A stretch of 64,000 bases of DNA from Deinococcus hopiensis KR-140 (GCF_900176165.1 NZ_FWWU01000005.1:1-64000), one strand, 5' to 3'. Positions 50,957 to 59,974 are shown, counted from the first letter of the stretch. The notes: generated from the sequence alone by a model not told the origin. Translations and numbers: made by a program.

Positions 50957-51696
50957 TGCGACTCCCCCGGCATGCATGCACCCACCGTGGGAGTCGCCAT
51001 GACGGTGTGGCCCTGACCGGTATCAGAGACCACCTGGCCGTCCAACACCCGAATCTGGCGTGGCAACCCACCCCCGAGGGTCCCGTCGTGGGTGATCATG
51101 ACGATGGTGGCCCCAGTGGCGTTGAGCTCGCGGAGAAGCGCCATGATCGACGCGCCGGTCGCGCTGTCGAGATTCCCGGTCGGTTCGTCCGCGAGGACGA
51201 TGGAGGGACGCCCGACGAGCGCCCGCGCGATCGCCACCCGCTGCCGCTGCCCGCCAGAAAGCGTTGTGGGCCTGAAGTTCGCACGTTCAGCGAGGCCGAC
51301 CCGCTCGAGCGCTTCATCCGCGCGCCGGTACCGCTCGGCGGCGGGAACGCCCGCGTAGAGGAGGCCGTCAGCGACATTCTCGCGCACCGTGGCGTGTTCG
51401 GCCAGGAAGAACTGCTGGAAGATGAACCCGATCTCCCGGGCGCGCAGCCACGACAACTCGGGGTCACTCAGCCGCGACACATTGACCCCACCGATCCGGA
51501 CCACGCCGCTGCTCGGCAGTTCCAGCGTCCCCAGGATGTGCAGGAGCGTGGACTTGCCCGACCCAGAGGGTCCGACGATCGCCACCAGTTCGCCCCGCCG
51601 CACCGAGAAGGACACGTCCCGGAGGGCGGACACTGGAGGCTGCCCACCGTAGACCTTGTTCACGCCCTCCAGCTCCAGAACCCATTCACTTTTCAT
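50953..51696 (-). CDS. ABC transporter ATPase, MacB/LolD type
   Basis: 247 residues from ATG 51696. Walker A GPSGSGKST (about 42-50), Q-loop FIFQQFFL, signature LSGGQRQRVAIARAL, Walker B IVLADEPTGNLDS and switch His in MITHDGT. It powers the adjacent FtsX-type permease. Start and stop overlap both neighbours by four bases, so the exporter genes are one tightly coupled operon. An extra C-terminal tail (TVMATPTVGACMPGESQ) is unusual but unremarkable. Confidence 0.93.
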   Translation of the reverse strand: MKSEWVLELEGVNKVYGGQPPVSALRDVSFSVRRGELVAIVGPSGSGKSTLLHILGTLELPSSGVVRIGGVNVSRLSDPELSWLRAREIGFIFQQFFLAEHATVRENVADGLLYAGVPAAERYRRADEALERVGLAERANFRPTTLSGGQRQRVAIARALVGRPSIVLADEPTGNLDSATGASIMALLRELNATGATIVMITHDGTLGGGLPRQIRVLDGQVVSDTGQGHTVMATPTVGACMPGESQ

Positions 51697-52769
51697 AAGG
51701 GCGGCACCACCACTTCGTCTCCTTCGTGGAGTTTGCCGTCGACCTGAACCCGTCCGGCTGAGGTGTCGAACAGGCCCAGCTTCACGGCGACCAGTTCGCG
51801 TCGACTGCCAGCGCGCACGATTTCGACCGCGAACCCACCACCCGGCGTCCCGACGAGCGCGACCACGGGGACACTCAGGGCGTTCTCCACCCCCTCGGCG
51901 GTGACGTCCACCTGGACCGGAGCCTGGTCGAGGCCACCTGCTTTTGTCGGGTCGTCGAGCCGGATGTAGGCCTGGAGGGTCGCGGCCCCAGCATCGCTCT
52001 GTCCAGCAGGGACCTGGGCCACCCTCCCGAGCCGGTCCACCCTGCCCGTCACCGACGCGTTGCCAGGCAGGGTGATCCGCGCGAGGTCGCCCTTCTTCAC
52101 CTCACCCTGCTGCGCCGCGTCGAGATTCACCTGCACCTCCTGCGTGCCCGAGGTGGCGGACAGGACCTGCTCCCCCGGCTGGGCGGAGCCACCGAGTTCG
52201 CCCGTCACCCTCGCAATCTGCACGGACTCGGGCAGGAAGACCGCGTCGCCGAGCTCAAGCTTCCCGGTCACGTTGGCGCCCTCGCCCTGCTGGAGCTTTT
52301 CAAGCGCTTTCCGGGTCCTCACGGTGAACGTGTTGTCATCCGGCGTGATAGCGGCACCGACGTCATGGCCGAGCGTGTGCAGGTTCCGGTTGAGCTGCCG
52401 TACGTCCTGGCCCACATCGCCGCTGTGCAGGGCGCGGTAGACCGGGACGGGACCGCACAGCAGCAGCACCGGATGGTCGTTTACCCGGTAGAACACGTCT
52501 CCACAGGCAATCTGGTCGCCAGTCTGGGGCAGCGCGGTGTAGATCCCACGGGTCTGGTTAATCACGGCGTAGGGCGAGCCGTCCGGGCGTGCCCGGTGGG
52601 TCAGGAGCCCATTGAGAGAGACCATTGCCGAGAGCTTGCCCTGTTTCACCTTCACGGTGTTGGGCGACGGCTCCTGTGCAGCTGTGGCCGGTGGCCTGGC
52701 GCTGGGCATCACGCCCATGCCTCCGGCGAGAAGGGCCGCTGCGCCCAGCACCCAATTCCTGCGCTTCAT
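51693..52769 (-). CDS. Efflux adaptor (HlyD-like) with peptidoglycan-binding domain
   Basis: 358 residues from ATG 52769. Signal/anchor MKRRNWVLGAAALLAGGMGV. After an N-terminal beta region comes a PG_binding_1-type segment (HSGDVGQDVRQLNRNLHTLG, DDNTFTVRTRKALEKLQQGE). Then come HlyD-like barrels (GEVKKGDLARITLPG, LSVPVVALVGTPGGGFAVEI) and DKLHEGDEVVV-like GKLHEGDEVVVPPL. This adaptor type links MacB-like exporters to the cell wall. It overlaps the lipoprotein gene by ATGA. Confidence 0.88.
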   Translation of the reverse strand: MKRRNWVLGAAALLAGGMGVMPSARPPATAAQEPSPNTVKVKQGKLSAMVSLNGLLTHRARPDGSPYAVINQTRGIYTALPQTGDQIACGDVFYRVNDHPVLLLCGPVPVYRALHSGDVGQDVRQLNRNLHTLGHDVGAAITPDDNTFTVRTRKALEKLQQGEGANVTGKLELGDAVFLPESVQIARVTGELGGSAQPGEQVLSATSGTQEVQVNLDAAQQGEVKKGDLARITLPGNASVTGRVDRLGRVAQVPAGQSDAGAATLQAYIRLDDPTKAGGLDQAPVQVDVTAEGVENALSVPVVALVGTPGGGFAVEIVRAGSRRELVAVKLGLFDTSAGRVQVDGKLHEGDEVVVPPL

Positions 52770-53287
52770 CACTGGCCCCCCATGGCCTTTTCCACAAAAC
52801 TGCGGCATTTCTGCATGGCGGCGTTGAGAATGGCCATTCCGCCGCTTCTGTTCGACGACGGAATTCGGTTGGTGTCGACGAGGGGCTCGCCATTGACGGG
52901 ATCGGGAAAGTCCTTCACGCCGTTGTCGCGGATGCACCGCGCGAACTCGAGGGCCGTCTCCTGCTGCTCGTGATTTCTCCTGCCTCCCGTGAACCCCACT
53001 GGCTGCAGGTCCTTGCATGCGCCCATGGCCCGTTTGAACGTCGCGCTCGCCGTATCTGACGGCGAGCCGTTCGCTATCCCATCGATGGTCAACTTGCCCG
53101 ACGCGTCCGGGTCCGGGAACGCGCGGACGCCGTTCTCCCGCATGCACCCGGCGAACTTCGTCGCCTGCTCCCGCTGGGTGGCGGTGTTGGCGGTGCCCAT
53201 CCCAGTCCCGGCAGGCGCTCTCCGGCACCCCGTGCCGAGCAGGGCGAGCACGACGAGGGCGGTCAGCGTTCGAAGCTTTTTACTCAT
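52769..53287 (-). CDS. Lipoprotein with two CMREN/CIRDN repeats
   Basis: 172 residues from ATG 53287. Lipobox signal: MSKKLRTLTALVVLALLGTG-C. Two similar units follow: ATKFAGCMRENGVRAFPDPD and ALEFARCIRDNGVKDFPDPV, each followed by a later lone Cys (MGACKDL, MQKCRSF). Proteins with this repeat are regularly encoded beside HlyD-MacB exporters, where they may bind the exported ligand or metal. Stop and start overlap the adaptor gene. Confidence 0.82.
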   Translation of the reverse strand: MSKKLRTLTALVVLALLGTGCRRAPAGTGMGTANTATQREQATKFAGCMRENGVRAFPDPDASGKLTIDGIANGSPSDTASATFKRAMGACKDLQPVGFTGGRRNHEQQETALEFARCIRDNGVKDFPDPVNGEPLVDTNRIPSSNRSGGMAILNAAMQKCRSFVEKAMGGQ

Positions 53288-53343
53288 TTTTTCTTCCACA
53301 GGTGACGAAGACGCTGACACCGGTCCAATGACATACAGGCCCG

Positions 53344-54051
53344 TCACCGCACCCTCGGGTCCTGCGTGGGGTCGGCATACATGGGCGGGCACCCGCTGGC
53401 GGACGCTTTGGGACGCAGCTCGTAGTGCCAGGGCTCATTGCGGTAGATCTGGCATAGCCCGTACCGGGCACCGTGTTCGGACAGCCACGCCGCGGCTTTC
53501 GGGGGCCCAATGTCGGCAGCGTCCCCCGACACGTGAGGAGACGTCTCCGGGGTGGCCACCCACCGGGCGGCCTCCTTTGCTGAGCCGTAGTTCGTCACCG
53601 CCTCCTGAAGGAGTTGGTTCTGGTACTTCGGGGAGCGCCAGCCACTGTTGACGAAGAACGTGACGTCCTCTTTCGCGGCGTCTCTGGCCGCCTGACGAAG
53701 CGCCCTGAGGAGACCGGGGTTGAGGTTGGCCACAGCTGGAAGTTCAGTATCAAAGACCGTCACGCCGTCGGGAACGACGCCATCTGCCCTGCCCGGTATC
53801 AACCGAGGTGCCGGTGGAGGTGACGAAGGCCGCGGCATGGCAGGCGGGCGCGGAGGGCCCGGCTCGCGCTGCCTCGGCGCGACGAGGGGAAGAGCTGCGG
53901 GGAATACCGCTGAGGATGCCGACGCCAGTGCAGCGCCGACCGACGGGCAACCGACGACGCCGGTCAGCGTGACGCCGCTGCCCACAAGGGCAGCGATTAG
54001 GGTCAGTTGCGTGCGGGGGGCGGCTGTTCGTGCCAACGCGCTGTTGAACAT
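53344..54051 (-). CDS. vanY: D-alanyl-D-alanine carboxypeptidase, VanY/M15 type
   Basis: 235 residues from ATG 54051 (a TTG 15 bases upstream is possible). N-terminal signal/anchor region (LTLIAALVGSGVTLTGVVG), a proline-rich linker, then the M15B peptidase domain. Zinc ligands are seen in SPHVSGDAADI (S-x-H-x-x-G-x-A-x-D) and in EPWHYEL (catalytic Glu and His). FFVNSGWRSPKYQ is the family's substrate-binding stretch. It trims the terminal D-Ala of cell-wall peptides. It is divergent from the response regulator, only 89 bp away, and so probably under its control. Confidence 0.9.
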   Translation of the reverse strand: MFNSALARTAAPRTQLTLIAALVGSGVTLTGVVGCPSVGAALASASSAVFPAALPLVAPRQREPGPPRPPAMPRPSSPPPAPRLIPGRADGVVPDGVTVFDTELPAVANLNPGLLRALRQAARDAAKEDVTFFVNSGWRSPKYQNQLLQEAVTNYGSAKEAARWVATPETSPHVSGDAADIGPPKAAAWLSEHGARYGLCQIYRNEPWHYELRPKASASGCPPMYADPTQDPRVR

Positions 54052-54140
54052 GCGGCCAGTCAACACAGTGGGGTGTTGCCTGAGCGTATGTGGTTTTCAA
54101 TATGCCGGCGATATGCTCCAGTTCGTAGAATCGGGAGTGT

Positions 54141-54836
54141 ATGCGCGTGTTGATCGCCGAGGACGAACCCTACCTGGCACAAGCCATTCAGGGCGGCCTC
54201 CGCCTGGAAGCGATCGCGGCCGACATCGCTGGTGACGGCGACACCGCTCTGGAACTGCTGAGCATCAACGCCTACGACATCGCCGTCCTCGACCGTGATA
54301 TTCCAGGGCCCTCCGGCGACGAGATCGCCAGGCGCATCGTGGCTTCCGGCAGCGGGCTACCGATCCTGATGCTTACCGCTGCCGACCGGATAGACGACAA
54401 GGCGTCCGGCTTTGAACTTGGTGCCGACGACTACCTTACCAAGCCCTTTGAGCTGCGGGAACTCGTGCTTCGTCTCCGCGCGCTCGGCCGCAGGTGCCCG
54501 CACAGTAGGCCGCCAGTGCGGGAGATCGCCGGGCTGCGGCTGGACCCGTTTCGCCGAGAGGTCTACCGGGACGGCCGCTACGTTGCGCTGACCAGAAAGC
54601 AGTTCGCTGTGCTCGAAGTGCTCATCGCCGCCGAGGGGGGTGTGGTCAGCGCTGAAGACCTCCTGAAACGCGCCTGGGACGAGCGCGCGGACCCGTTTAC
54701 CAACGCCGTGCGCATCACGGTTTCTGCCCTGCGCAAACGGCTTGGCGAACCCTGGATCATCGCCACTGTGGCTGGGGCCGGGTACCGCATCGGCGCGGGA
54801 GCAGACGCCGGAGGTGGGGAAAGCGGCGGTGGGTAG
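54141..54836 (+). CDS. OmpR/VanR-family response regulator
   Basis: 231 residues from ATG 54141 with GGGAG upstream. Receiver: MRVLIAEDEPYLAQAIQGG with acidic pocket E7-D8, phospho-acceptor Asp in IAVLDRDIPGPSG (about 51), T in LMLTAAD and K in LTKPFELRE. The C-terminal winged helix has LTRKQFAVLEVLIAAEGGVV, AEDLLKRAWDERADPFTNAV and VAGAGYRIG. It is cotranscribed with the sensor kinase and likely regulates the divergent vanY-exporter block. Confidence 0.93.
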   Translation: MRVLIAEDEPYLAQAIQGGLRLEAIAADIAGDGDTALELLSINAYDIAVLDRDIPGPSGDEIARRIVASGSGLPILMLTAADRIDDKASGFELGADDYLTKPFELRELVLRLRALGRRCPHSRPPVREIAGLRLDPFRREVYRDGRYVALTRKQFAVLEVLIAAEGGVVSAEDLLKRAWDERADPFTNAVRITVSALRKRLGEPWIIATVAGAGYRIGAGADAGGGESGGG

Positions 54837-55932
54837 GGCACCTGGGTTAAGCGTTCGCCTCAAGCTCACGCTCAGCTACGCTGGCTTCCTCATGCTCGCG
54901 GGTGCCTTGCTGCTCGCTGCGGTGTGGGTGTTCCTCCTGCGCGGACGACCGTACAGTTGGTCTGTTCCCGGTCCGTCTGACTTTCTGCGTGCCCTCAACC
55001 TCCACAACTTCGGCCCCAATGTTTTCCTTCCAGCAGCACTTATGGTCCTGGCGTTCCTGCTGGTGTTCGGCCTCGTGGGCGGGTGGCTGCTCGCTGGCCG
55101 CATGCTCGCTCCGTTGACCCGCATCACCGACGCCACCCGCAGAGCCACAACGGGATCGCTCACCCACCGAATCCAGCTCACAGGCCGCAGAGACGAGTTC
55201 CGCGAACTCGCCGACGCCTTCGACGCCATGCTCGCACGCCTCGAAGCCCAGGTCGGCGAACAGCAGAGGTTCGCCGCCAACGCCGCCCACGAACTGCGAA
55301 CCCCACTGGCGATTACGCAGACCCTGCTCGACGTGGCCCGCGGGGACCCACACCGCGACTCCAGCGAACTCGTCGACCGCCTCCACGCCGTCAATTCCCG
55401 GGCTATCCGCCTCACTGAAGCGCTCCTTGTGCTCAGCCACGCGGACGGACGGGCCTTCACCCGAGAGCACGTCGACCTGTCTCTCATCGCGGAAGAAGCT
55501 GCGGAAACGCTCCTCCCCTTCGCGGAAAAACGTGGCGTCACCATCAAAACCTCTGGCGACGCCATCCACACCACCGGCTCGCACGCACTTTTGTTGCAGT
55601 TGACCACGAATCTCGTCCACAACGCGGTCGTTCACAACCTGCCTGAAGGGGGCAACGTGTGGGTCACGACCAGCGTTTTCCCCACACGTGCGCTGCTCAC
55701 GGTCGAGAACACAGGCGAGCACCTCTCCCGACAGCTGGTTGCCACGCTCGCCGAGCCGTTTCAACGGGGAGCTGAACGGAGAGTGACCGACCACGCGGGC
55801 GTTGGTCTTGGCCTGGCCATCGTCGAGAGCATCACCCGGGCACACGGCGGGGTCCTGACCCTCACCCCCCGGCCCGCTGGGGGACTCTGCGTCACGGTGC
55901 AACTCCCCACCGCGTCGCTGCGCGCCTGGTGA
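54829..55932 (+). CDS. Sensor histidine kinase, VanS-like
   Basis: 367 residues from GTG 54829 (GTG 54814 is also possible), overlapping the regulator's stop. Two membrane helices (YAGFLMLAGALLLAAVWVFL and LPAALMVLAFLLVFGLVGGW) enclose a short extracytoplasmic loop. A HAMP domain follows, then the H-box AANAAHELRTPLAITQTLLD, N-box LTTNLVHNAVVHN and G-boxes GVGLGLAIVESI. The small sensory loop resembles intramembrane-type sensors such as VanS, which detect cell-wall-active compounds. Confidence 0.9.
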   Translation: MGRAPGLSVRLKLTLSYAGFLMLAGALLLAAVWVFLLRGRPYSWSVPGPSDFLRALNLHNFGPNVFLPAALMVLAFLLVFGLVGGWLLAGRMLAPLTRITDATRRATTGSLTHRIQLTGRRDEFRELADAFDAMLARLEAQVGEQQRFAANAAHELRTPLAITQTLLDVARGDPHRDSSELVDRLHAVNSRAIRLTEALLVLSHADGRAFTREHVDLSLIAEEAAETLLPFAEKRGVTIKTSGDAIHTTGSHALLLQLTTNLVHNAVVHNLPEGGNVWVTTSVFPTRALLTVENTGEHLSRQLVATLAEPFQRGAERRVTDHAGVGLGLAIVESITRAHGGVLTLTPRPAGGLCVTVQLPTASLRAW

Positions 55933-56177
55933 CCCGACGTCGTGACGATGTAGGGCAGTTGCCCCGAGATGCGCGGGGAGCGCTGGCACGAACACCTGCT
56001 GACCAGGCAGTACCCTCGATACCACTGGACGGACGACCAGACCGGTTCGTCGCGCCCTGACTTGTATGGAGATGACACGACTGGAACTCCAGAAAGTTCC
56101 ATGCGCCTGGGTGGAGAGGGTCAGCGGCACAAGCGCGGTCCGCAGAGGCCAATCGTGCACTTCCCCAAAGGACTTAT

Positions 56178-56434
56178 ACGGCCTTCGCCTGCAGCAGGTC
56201 GGTGAGGTCAAAGACGGCTTCCTCACGCCGTTTGTCATACAAGTGGTGGCGATGCGTATCGTGAGGGCCACGTCGGTGTGGCCGAGGCGGTCCAAGCCGG
56301 CCAGGAAAAGGTAGGCGCGGAAGATGGGCGGGATCTGAAGGCCCAATACCGTCTCGCAGAGGAGAAGCTCTTCCTCCGTGAAGCCCTGCCCAGCGTATCT
56401 TTGCTGTATAAGGGCCGTTTCCTAGGCATGACCC
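56178..56434 (-). pseudogene. SUKH/SMI1-KNR4-like protein, frameshifted
   Basis: ALIQQRYAGQGFTEEELLLC, ETVLGLQIPPIFRAYLFLAG in one frame carries the SUKH pattern (E-x-x-L-x-x-x-x-L-P-x-x-x-R-x-x-L-x-x-x-G). It continues LDRLGHTDVALTIRIAT, while the proper end HLYDKRREEAVFDLTDLLQA is one frame over. SUKH proteins are often immunity factors against contact-dependent or polymorphic toxins. No toxin is seen nearby. From 55933 to 56177 nothing else is present. Confidence 0.5.
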
Positions 56435-56521
56435 GGTTGCACCGCCATACCCGATACTAAATTTATCCATCTGCGGGCTGGAGGATAGGGCAGGGCTGGC
56501 TTACGACAGACCACTCTCCTC

Positions 56522-56718
56522 GGACAACTTGCGCCATTCTGACCGGCTTCTTCTCGAAAGCATGAAACGCTGGATAATGAGCCCCTTGGGAAGAATTGCT
56601 GTGCTGGTCGTGAGCAACGGGTCCATTGAGCGGGGGAGAGGCGTCTTCGGCGACTTTGTCGAGGCGTGGGCACTTTGGCCGATGCAGGAGGGGCGGCCCG
56701 GCGTCCAGAATCTGGAGC
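56522..56718. repeat. Dispersed repeat, copy 1 (about 195 bp)
   Basis: Begins GACAACTTGCGCCATTC and ends GCGTCCAGAATCTGGAG. A diverged copy with the same ends and order lies at 59251-59441. The longest shared blocks are GAGGCGTGGGCACTTTGGCC and CAGGAGGGG, near the right end. No convincing protein is encoded on either strand. It may be a remnant of the same mobile element inserted twice. Confidence 0.6.
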
Positions 56719-56816
56719 TTAGCGGTGGGTCACTGCTTCGCACAGGTGCCCGGCCAGGCGGCGCATGACGTGGATGGATGCGGATTTGCCGGATCTCTCA
56801 GCGGGACGGGGCGGGA

Positions 56817-57488
56817 TCAATCTGGCGGGCGCAGGGCGTAACCGACACCCCGGACGCTCCGCAAGACATTGTGCCCTCCAAATTCGCGGAATTTGTTGCG
56901 GAGGTTGCCCATGTGCACGTCTACCACGTTGGAGGAGCGCTGTAGCGTTCCGTTCCAGATGTGCTGGTTGATCTCTGCGCGTGAGTACACGCGGCCCGGT
57001 TGCCGGCACAGCAGCAGCAAAAGCGCATACTCTTGTCGGGAGAGTTCGATTTCGCGTCCGCCGTAGGTCACCTGGCGCTTTTGGGTGTGGATTTCAAGCG
57101 CACCGAGCGAGACCGTTGCTGTAGCGCCCTGCTCGCTCAGCTGCGCCTTGACGCACGCGACCAGCTCTTCCGGGTGAAAGGGCTTGGTCAGGTAGTCGTC
57201 GGCTCCAGCGGCGAGGAGACCGACTTTGCTGTCGATGGCGTCAATCGCCGTCAGGATGATGATGGGAACCCGGGAGGTCTTGCGCAGGCGCTGGGTGATT
57301 TCGGCACCGTCAACATCTGGGAGTCCCAGGTCGAGGATCACCAGGTGCGGAGGTTGTTCGCGCGCCCAGGTTAGGCCGGTGATGCCGTCCGGTGCGGTGA
57401 CGACTGCGCAGCCCGCTCCCTCCAGTTCGTATTGAACGATGCTGGCAACATCGGAGTTGTCCTCGATTACAAGGATATGGGGCTGCAT
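56817..57488 (-). CDS. OmpR/PhoB-family response regulator, orphan
   Basis: 223 residues from ATG 57488 with GAGGAG upstream. Receiver: ILVIEDNSDVASIVQYELEG, phospho-acceptor in HLVILDLGLPDVDG, T in IIILTAIDAID, K in DDYLTKPFHPEELVA. DNA-binding winged helix: IELSRQEYALLLLLCRQPGR, VYSRAEINQHIWNG, RSSNVVDVHMGNLRNKFREF, VRGVGYAL. No kinase is adjacent; a kinase elsewhere must phosphorylate it. From 57489 to 57923 I see no gene. Confidence 0.93.
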   Translation of the reverse strand: MQPHILVIEDNSDVASIVQYELEGAGCAVVTAPDGITGLTWAREQPPHLVILDLGLPDVDGAEITQRLRKTSRVPIIILTAIDAIDSKVGLLAAGADDYLTKPFHPEELVACVKAQLSEQGATATVSLGALEIHTQKRQVTYGGREIELSRQEYALLLLLCRQPGRVYSRAEINQHIWNGTLQRSSNVVDVHMGNLRNKFREFGGHNVLRSVRGVGYALRPPD

Positions 57489-57923
57489 GGGGATCTCCTC
57501 AGGTGCGGCGAAGCGTTCTATCAGCGTAGACCCCCAGGGGCGCTGAGCGTGCGCCTGCCCTTCAGCCTTCCTTGGGCGGAAGGTGAGAGCGGTCACCGTG
57601 GGTACTCAGGTTGCTCTGGATCTCTGGCTCGCCTTGATGGGCGCCCGGTGACCTGAGTTGGCCCAGTGCACGTAGGGGAGAGCTTGTCTGTATTCGGCGC
57701 CCGTAGGCGACGTCCGGTGGGTAGGAGTTGTTTCCAAGTGGAAACGCTGTCGTGGCCCGCGGCTGGGCCGCAGCCGCTTGTGACGCACGAACAGCAAGGG
57801 ACCAGGCGTCTGGCAGCCCGGCTTCCTCAGGTGCGGACCGCGTGTCTGGCGTTCACGCTTGAGATCCTGGCCTCAGGCCGTGTGATGAGGGACAGTGCCG
57901 ATCTGTCCGGCGACAATCTGCGC

Positions 57924-58325
57924 TCAGGCACGCCGCTGCTCCTTGCGCGGCAACTCGTCCATCCAGCGGTGCAGCTGACCGAGCAACTTGATGGCGGCTC
58001 CGCTCGCTTCTGGACTGAGGGGACGGCCGTGATTTCCGCGAGGGTGACGCGCCAGCGCCCCGGCCAGATCGGCAGCGGCGTACAATGCGTCATCAGCTCT
58101 TAAATGACGCGACTCGCGCTCTTGCAGAAGCTCGAGCCAGAGTGGATGGTTCTGGGCTTCGGGAGCGGCAGTCAGGGTGCAGGCCAGCACCACGGCATTG
58201 GCTACCCCACACTCCACTGGCGCAGGCCTGAACGTGCATCGGATGGCGTTCAGTGGGGGAGAGGTCGGCACCGGAAACGACGCCCATGAGACGGTAGGGC
58301 ACACCTTAAGCATCAGCTGCGGCAT
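57924..58325 (-). CDS. Hypothetical protein
   Basis: 133 residues from ATG 58325 with GGGAGG six bases upstream. It reads MPQLMLKVCPTVSWASFPVP, RPAPVECGVANAVVLACTLT, NHPLWLELLQERESRHLRAD, DALYAAADLAGALARHPRGN. The helical C-terminal half looks globular. No family is recognised. Strong site and codon use support it. Confidence 0.6.
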   Translation of the reverse strand: MPQLMLKVCPTVSWASFPVPTSPPLNAIRCTFRPAPVECGVANAVVLACTLTAAPEAQNHPLWLELLQERESRHLRADDALYAAADLAGALARHPRGNHGRPLSPEASGAAIKLLGQLHRWMDELPRKEQRRA

Positions 58326-58433
58326 GGCCTTCCTCCCTGAACCGAGGAACAGCTTACCCGGAGGCGGTCCGCCCACCCTGAACGCTACCCAAAGTTGGAC
58401 GCCTGGCCCCCGGCGGCCCCCTAGACTCCGGCC

Positions 58434-58565
58434 ATGTCCCTGCGCGCCTTACCGCTCCATCCCCCGCACGGTCCCATCGGCCGCTGGATTCCTCCCGAGA
58501 AGATGCCGTTGCGGGAAGCGGGCTTCACGGTGGAACTCCTCGGCGCGGGAAATGGCACGCTCTGA
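58434..58565 (+). CDS. 43-residue open frame before the HD gene
   Basis: MSLRALPLHPPHGPIGRWIP, PEKMPLREAGFTVELLGAGN, GTL. It lies 23 bases before the HD-domain gene on the same strand and has GC-rich third positions. It may be a leader peptide gene or a worn fragment of a longer protein. Confidence 0.3.
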   Translation: MSLRALPLHPPHGPIGRWIPPEKMPLREAGFTVELLGAGNGTL

Positions 58566-58588
58566 GCCTCCCCACTGCCCTCCAGGAG

Positions 58589-59212
58589 ATGATGTCTCTC
58601 TTTCCAAAGACGGGAACTCTTGCGGCCGACGTGGACCGGGTTCTGGCTGCTTTTGGCCGGGAGGTCACCCGGCACCACGTACCGCGCGTGACCCAGAGGG
58701 CTGAGGAACTTGCCCTTCAGTTCGGTGTAGATGTGCACGCCGCCAGAACAGCGGCGCTGCTTCATGACCTCGGGGGCATCTTCCGGCGTGACGAAATGGT
58801 CGACCTGTGCACAGCGCTGGAGTTGCCTGTCGTGCCCGAGGAGCGGCGGGTTCCTCTGCTGCTCCACGCGAAGTTGAGCGTGGTCCTCGCGCGCGAGTGG
58901 CAGGGGGTCGACTCTCCTGAGATCTTGCAGGCCATCCGGTATCACACCACGCTGCACGCCAGCGCGACCGCCCTGGACCAGGTGGTGTTTCTGGCCGATA
59001 AGTTGGAATGGGATCAGGGTGGAGAGCCCCCTTATGCCCGCGCCCTATGTGCAGCGCTCGAAGGCGGGCTGGAAGCGGGAACACGCTGGATGCTGGGTTG
59101 GATGGCTCTTCCAGAGGCGAGGTTACTCATTCCACATCCAGACCTGCGTGAAGCCTGGCGCGCCTACGGCCTGACGGACCCATCGGCAGCAGCACGTGAA
59201 TGGAGCGGCTGA
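58589..59212 (+). CDS. HD-domain phosphohydrolase, YqeK-like
   Basis: 207 residues; ATG 58589 directly follows AGGAG, so ATG 58592 may be the true start. HD motifs: HVPRVTQRAEELALQFGVDV (H...R), AALLHDLGGIFRR (H-D), LLHAKLSVVLAREWQGVDSP and LQAIRYHTTLHASATALDQV, LADKLE. This order fits YqeK, a symmetrical Ap4A hydrolase that lowers dinucleotide alarmones under stress. Normally YqeK sits beside nadD; here it is solitary. Confidence 0.8.
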   Translation: MMSLFPKTGTLAADVDRVLAAFGREVTRHHVPRVTQRAEELALQFGVDVHAARTAALLHDLGGIFRRDEMVDLCTALELPVVPEERRVPLLLHAKLSVVLAREWQGVDSPEILQAIRYHTTLHASATALDQVVFLADKLEWDQGGEPPYARALCAALEGGLEAGTRWMLGWMALPEARLLIPHPDLREAWRAYGLTDPSAAAREWSG

Positions 59213-59250
59213 GCCCACTGAGCAGGCAGGGAAATGTAGGCTCGGTCCCC

Positions 59251-59441
59251 TGACAACTTGCGCCATTCAACCCAACTGCTCCTCGAAGCAAGGAATGCTG
59301 CATGATGAGCCTCCTGCGAAGAATTCCTGTGCTGGTCGAGAGCCACTGGTCGCTGAGCAGGGGAGAGGCAGGCGCGGCCTTGTCGAGGCGTGGGCACTTT
59401 GGCCGATGCAGGAGGGGTGGCCCGGCGTCCAGAATCTGGAG
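59251..59441. repeat. Dispersed repeat, copy 2
   Basis: Same ends as the copy at 56522 (TGACAACTTGCGCCATTC to CCGGCGTCCAGAATCTGGAG) with substitutions and a few small indels. It lies directly between the HD gene and the next gene, 34 bp before ATG 59475. Confidence 0.6.
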
Positions 59442-59474
59442 TGCGAAAGTCTGACCGGAAAGGAGCTCAACCTC

Positions 59475-59951
59475 ATGACCCATAACAACTGGCTCGAAAC
59501 CATTTTTCCCGACAATGCGGAGCGTACCGTTCCCTGGCCGGAGACTGGCGAACGCGTGACGTTGTGGCGACCCGTGGGCCAACACGAACTGGCACGGATC
59601 GCTGCGTCAGATTTTCGCGCCTTTCCACCCCGCCTGCCCGATCAGCCCATTTTCTACCCGGTGCTGAACTTTGAGTATGCCGAGGAAATTGCCCAGGACT
59701 GGAATGCAAAGCGCAACACCCCACCCGTTGGCTTCGTGACCGAGTTCGAGGTGGATGCGCGCGTGGCACGGCAGTATCCCATCCAGGTGGTGGGAGCGAA
59801 GAAGAGGCATCAGGAATTGTGGGTTCCAGCGGAAGAACTGCCGGCATTCAATGGAGCCATTCAGGGACCGATTCGGGTCGTGGCCCATTATCCTGGCGTG
59901 GGCTACCCGGGTCAGATTGACCCAGCAACACACCTTCCCGAGAACCTCTGA
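59475..59951 (+). CDS. Conserved hypothetical protein, ADP-ribosylation/crystallin J1-annotated type
   Basis: 158 residues from ATG 59475 with AAGGAG upstream. It reads VTLWRPVGQHELARIAASDF, RAFPPRLPDQPIFYPVLNFE, YAEEIAQDWNAKRN, GFVTEFEVDARVARQYPIQV, VG-x-x-x-x-H-Q-E-L-W-V-P-A-E-E-L. I recognise this as a widespread small family that databases often label ADP-ribosylation/crystallin J1, although no enzymatic site is evident. Frequent next to immunity-type genes, as here (59975). Function unproven. Confidence 0.6.
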   Translation: MTHNNWLETIFPDNAERTVPWPETGERVTLWRPVGQHELARIAASDFRAFPPRLPDQPIFYPVLNFEYAEEIAQDWNAKRNTPPVGFVTEFEVDARVARQYPIQVVGAKKRHQELWVPAEELPAFNGAIQGPIRVVAHYPGVGYPGQIDPATHLPENL

Positions 59952-59974
59952 ACAAGCGGTGGTCCGGCGCGCCG

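Noticed and set aside
54847..56346. A 499-codon minus-strand open frame
   Set aside because: Its bulk is the antisense of the histidine kinase. Only the segment above about 56178 reads as a protein, and that is called separately as a SUKH-like pseudogene.
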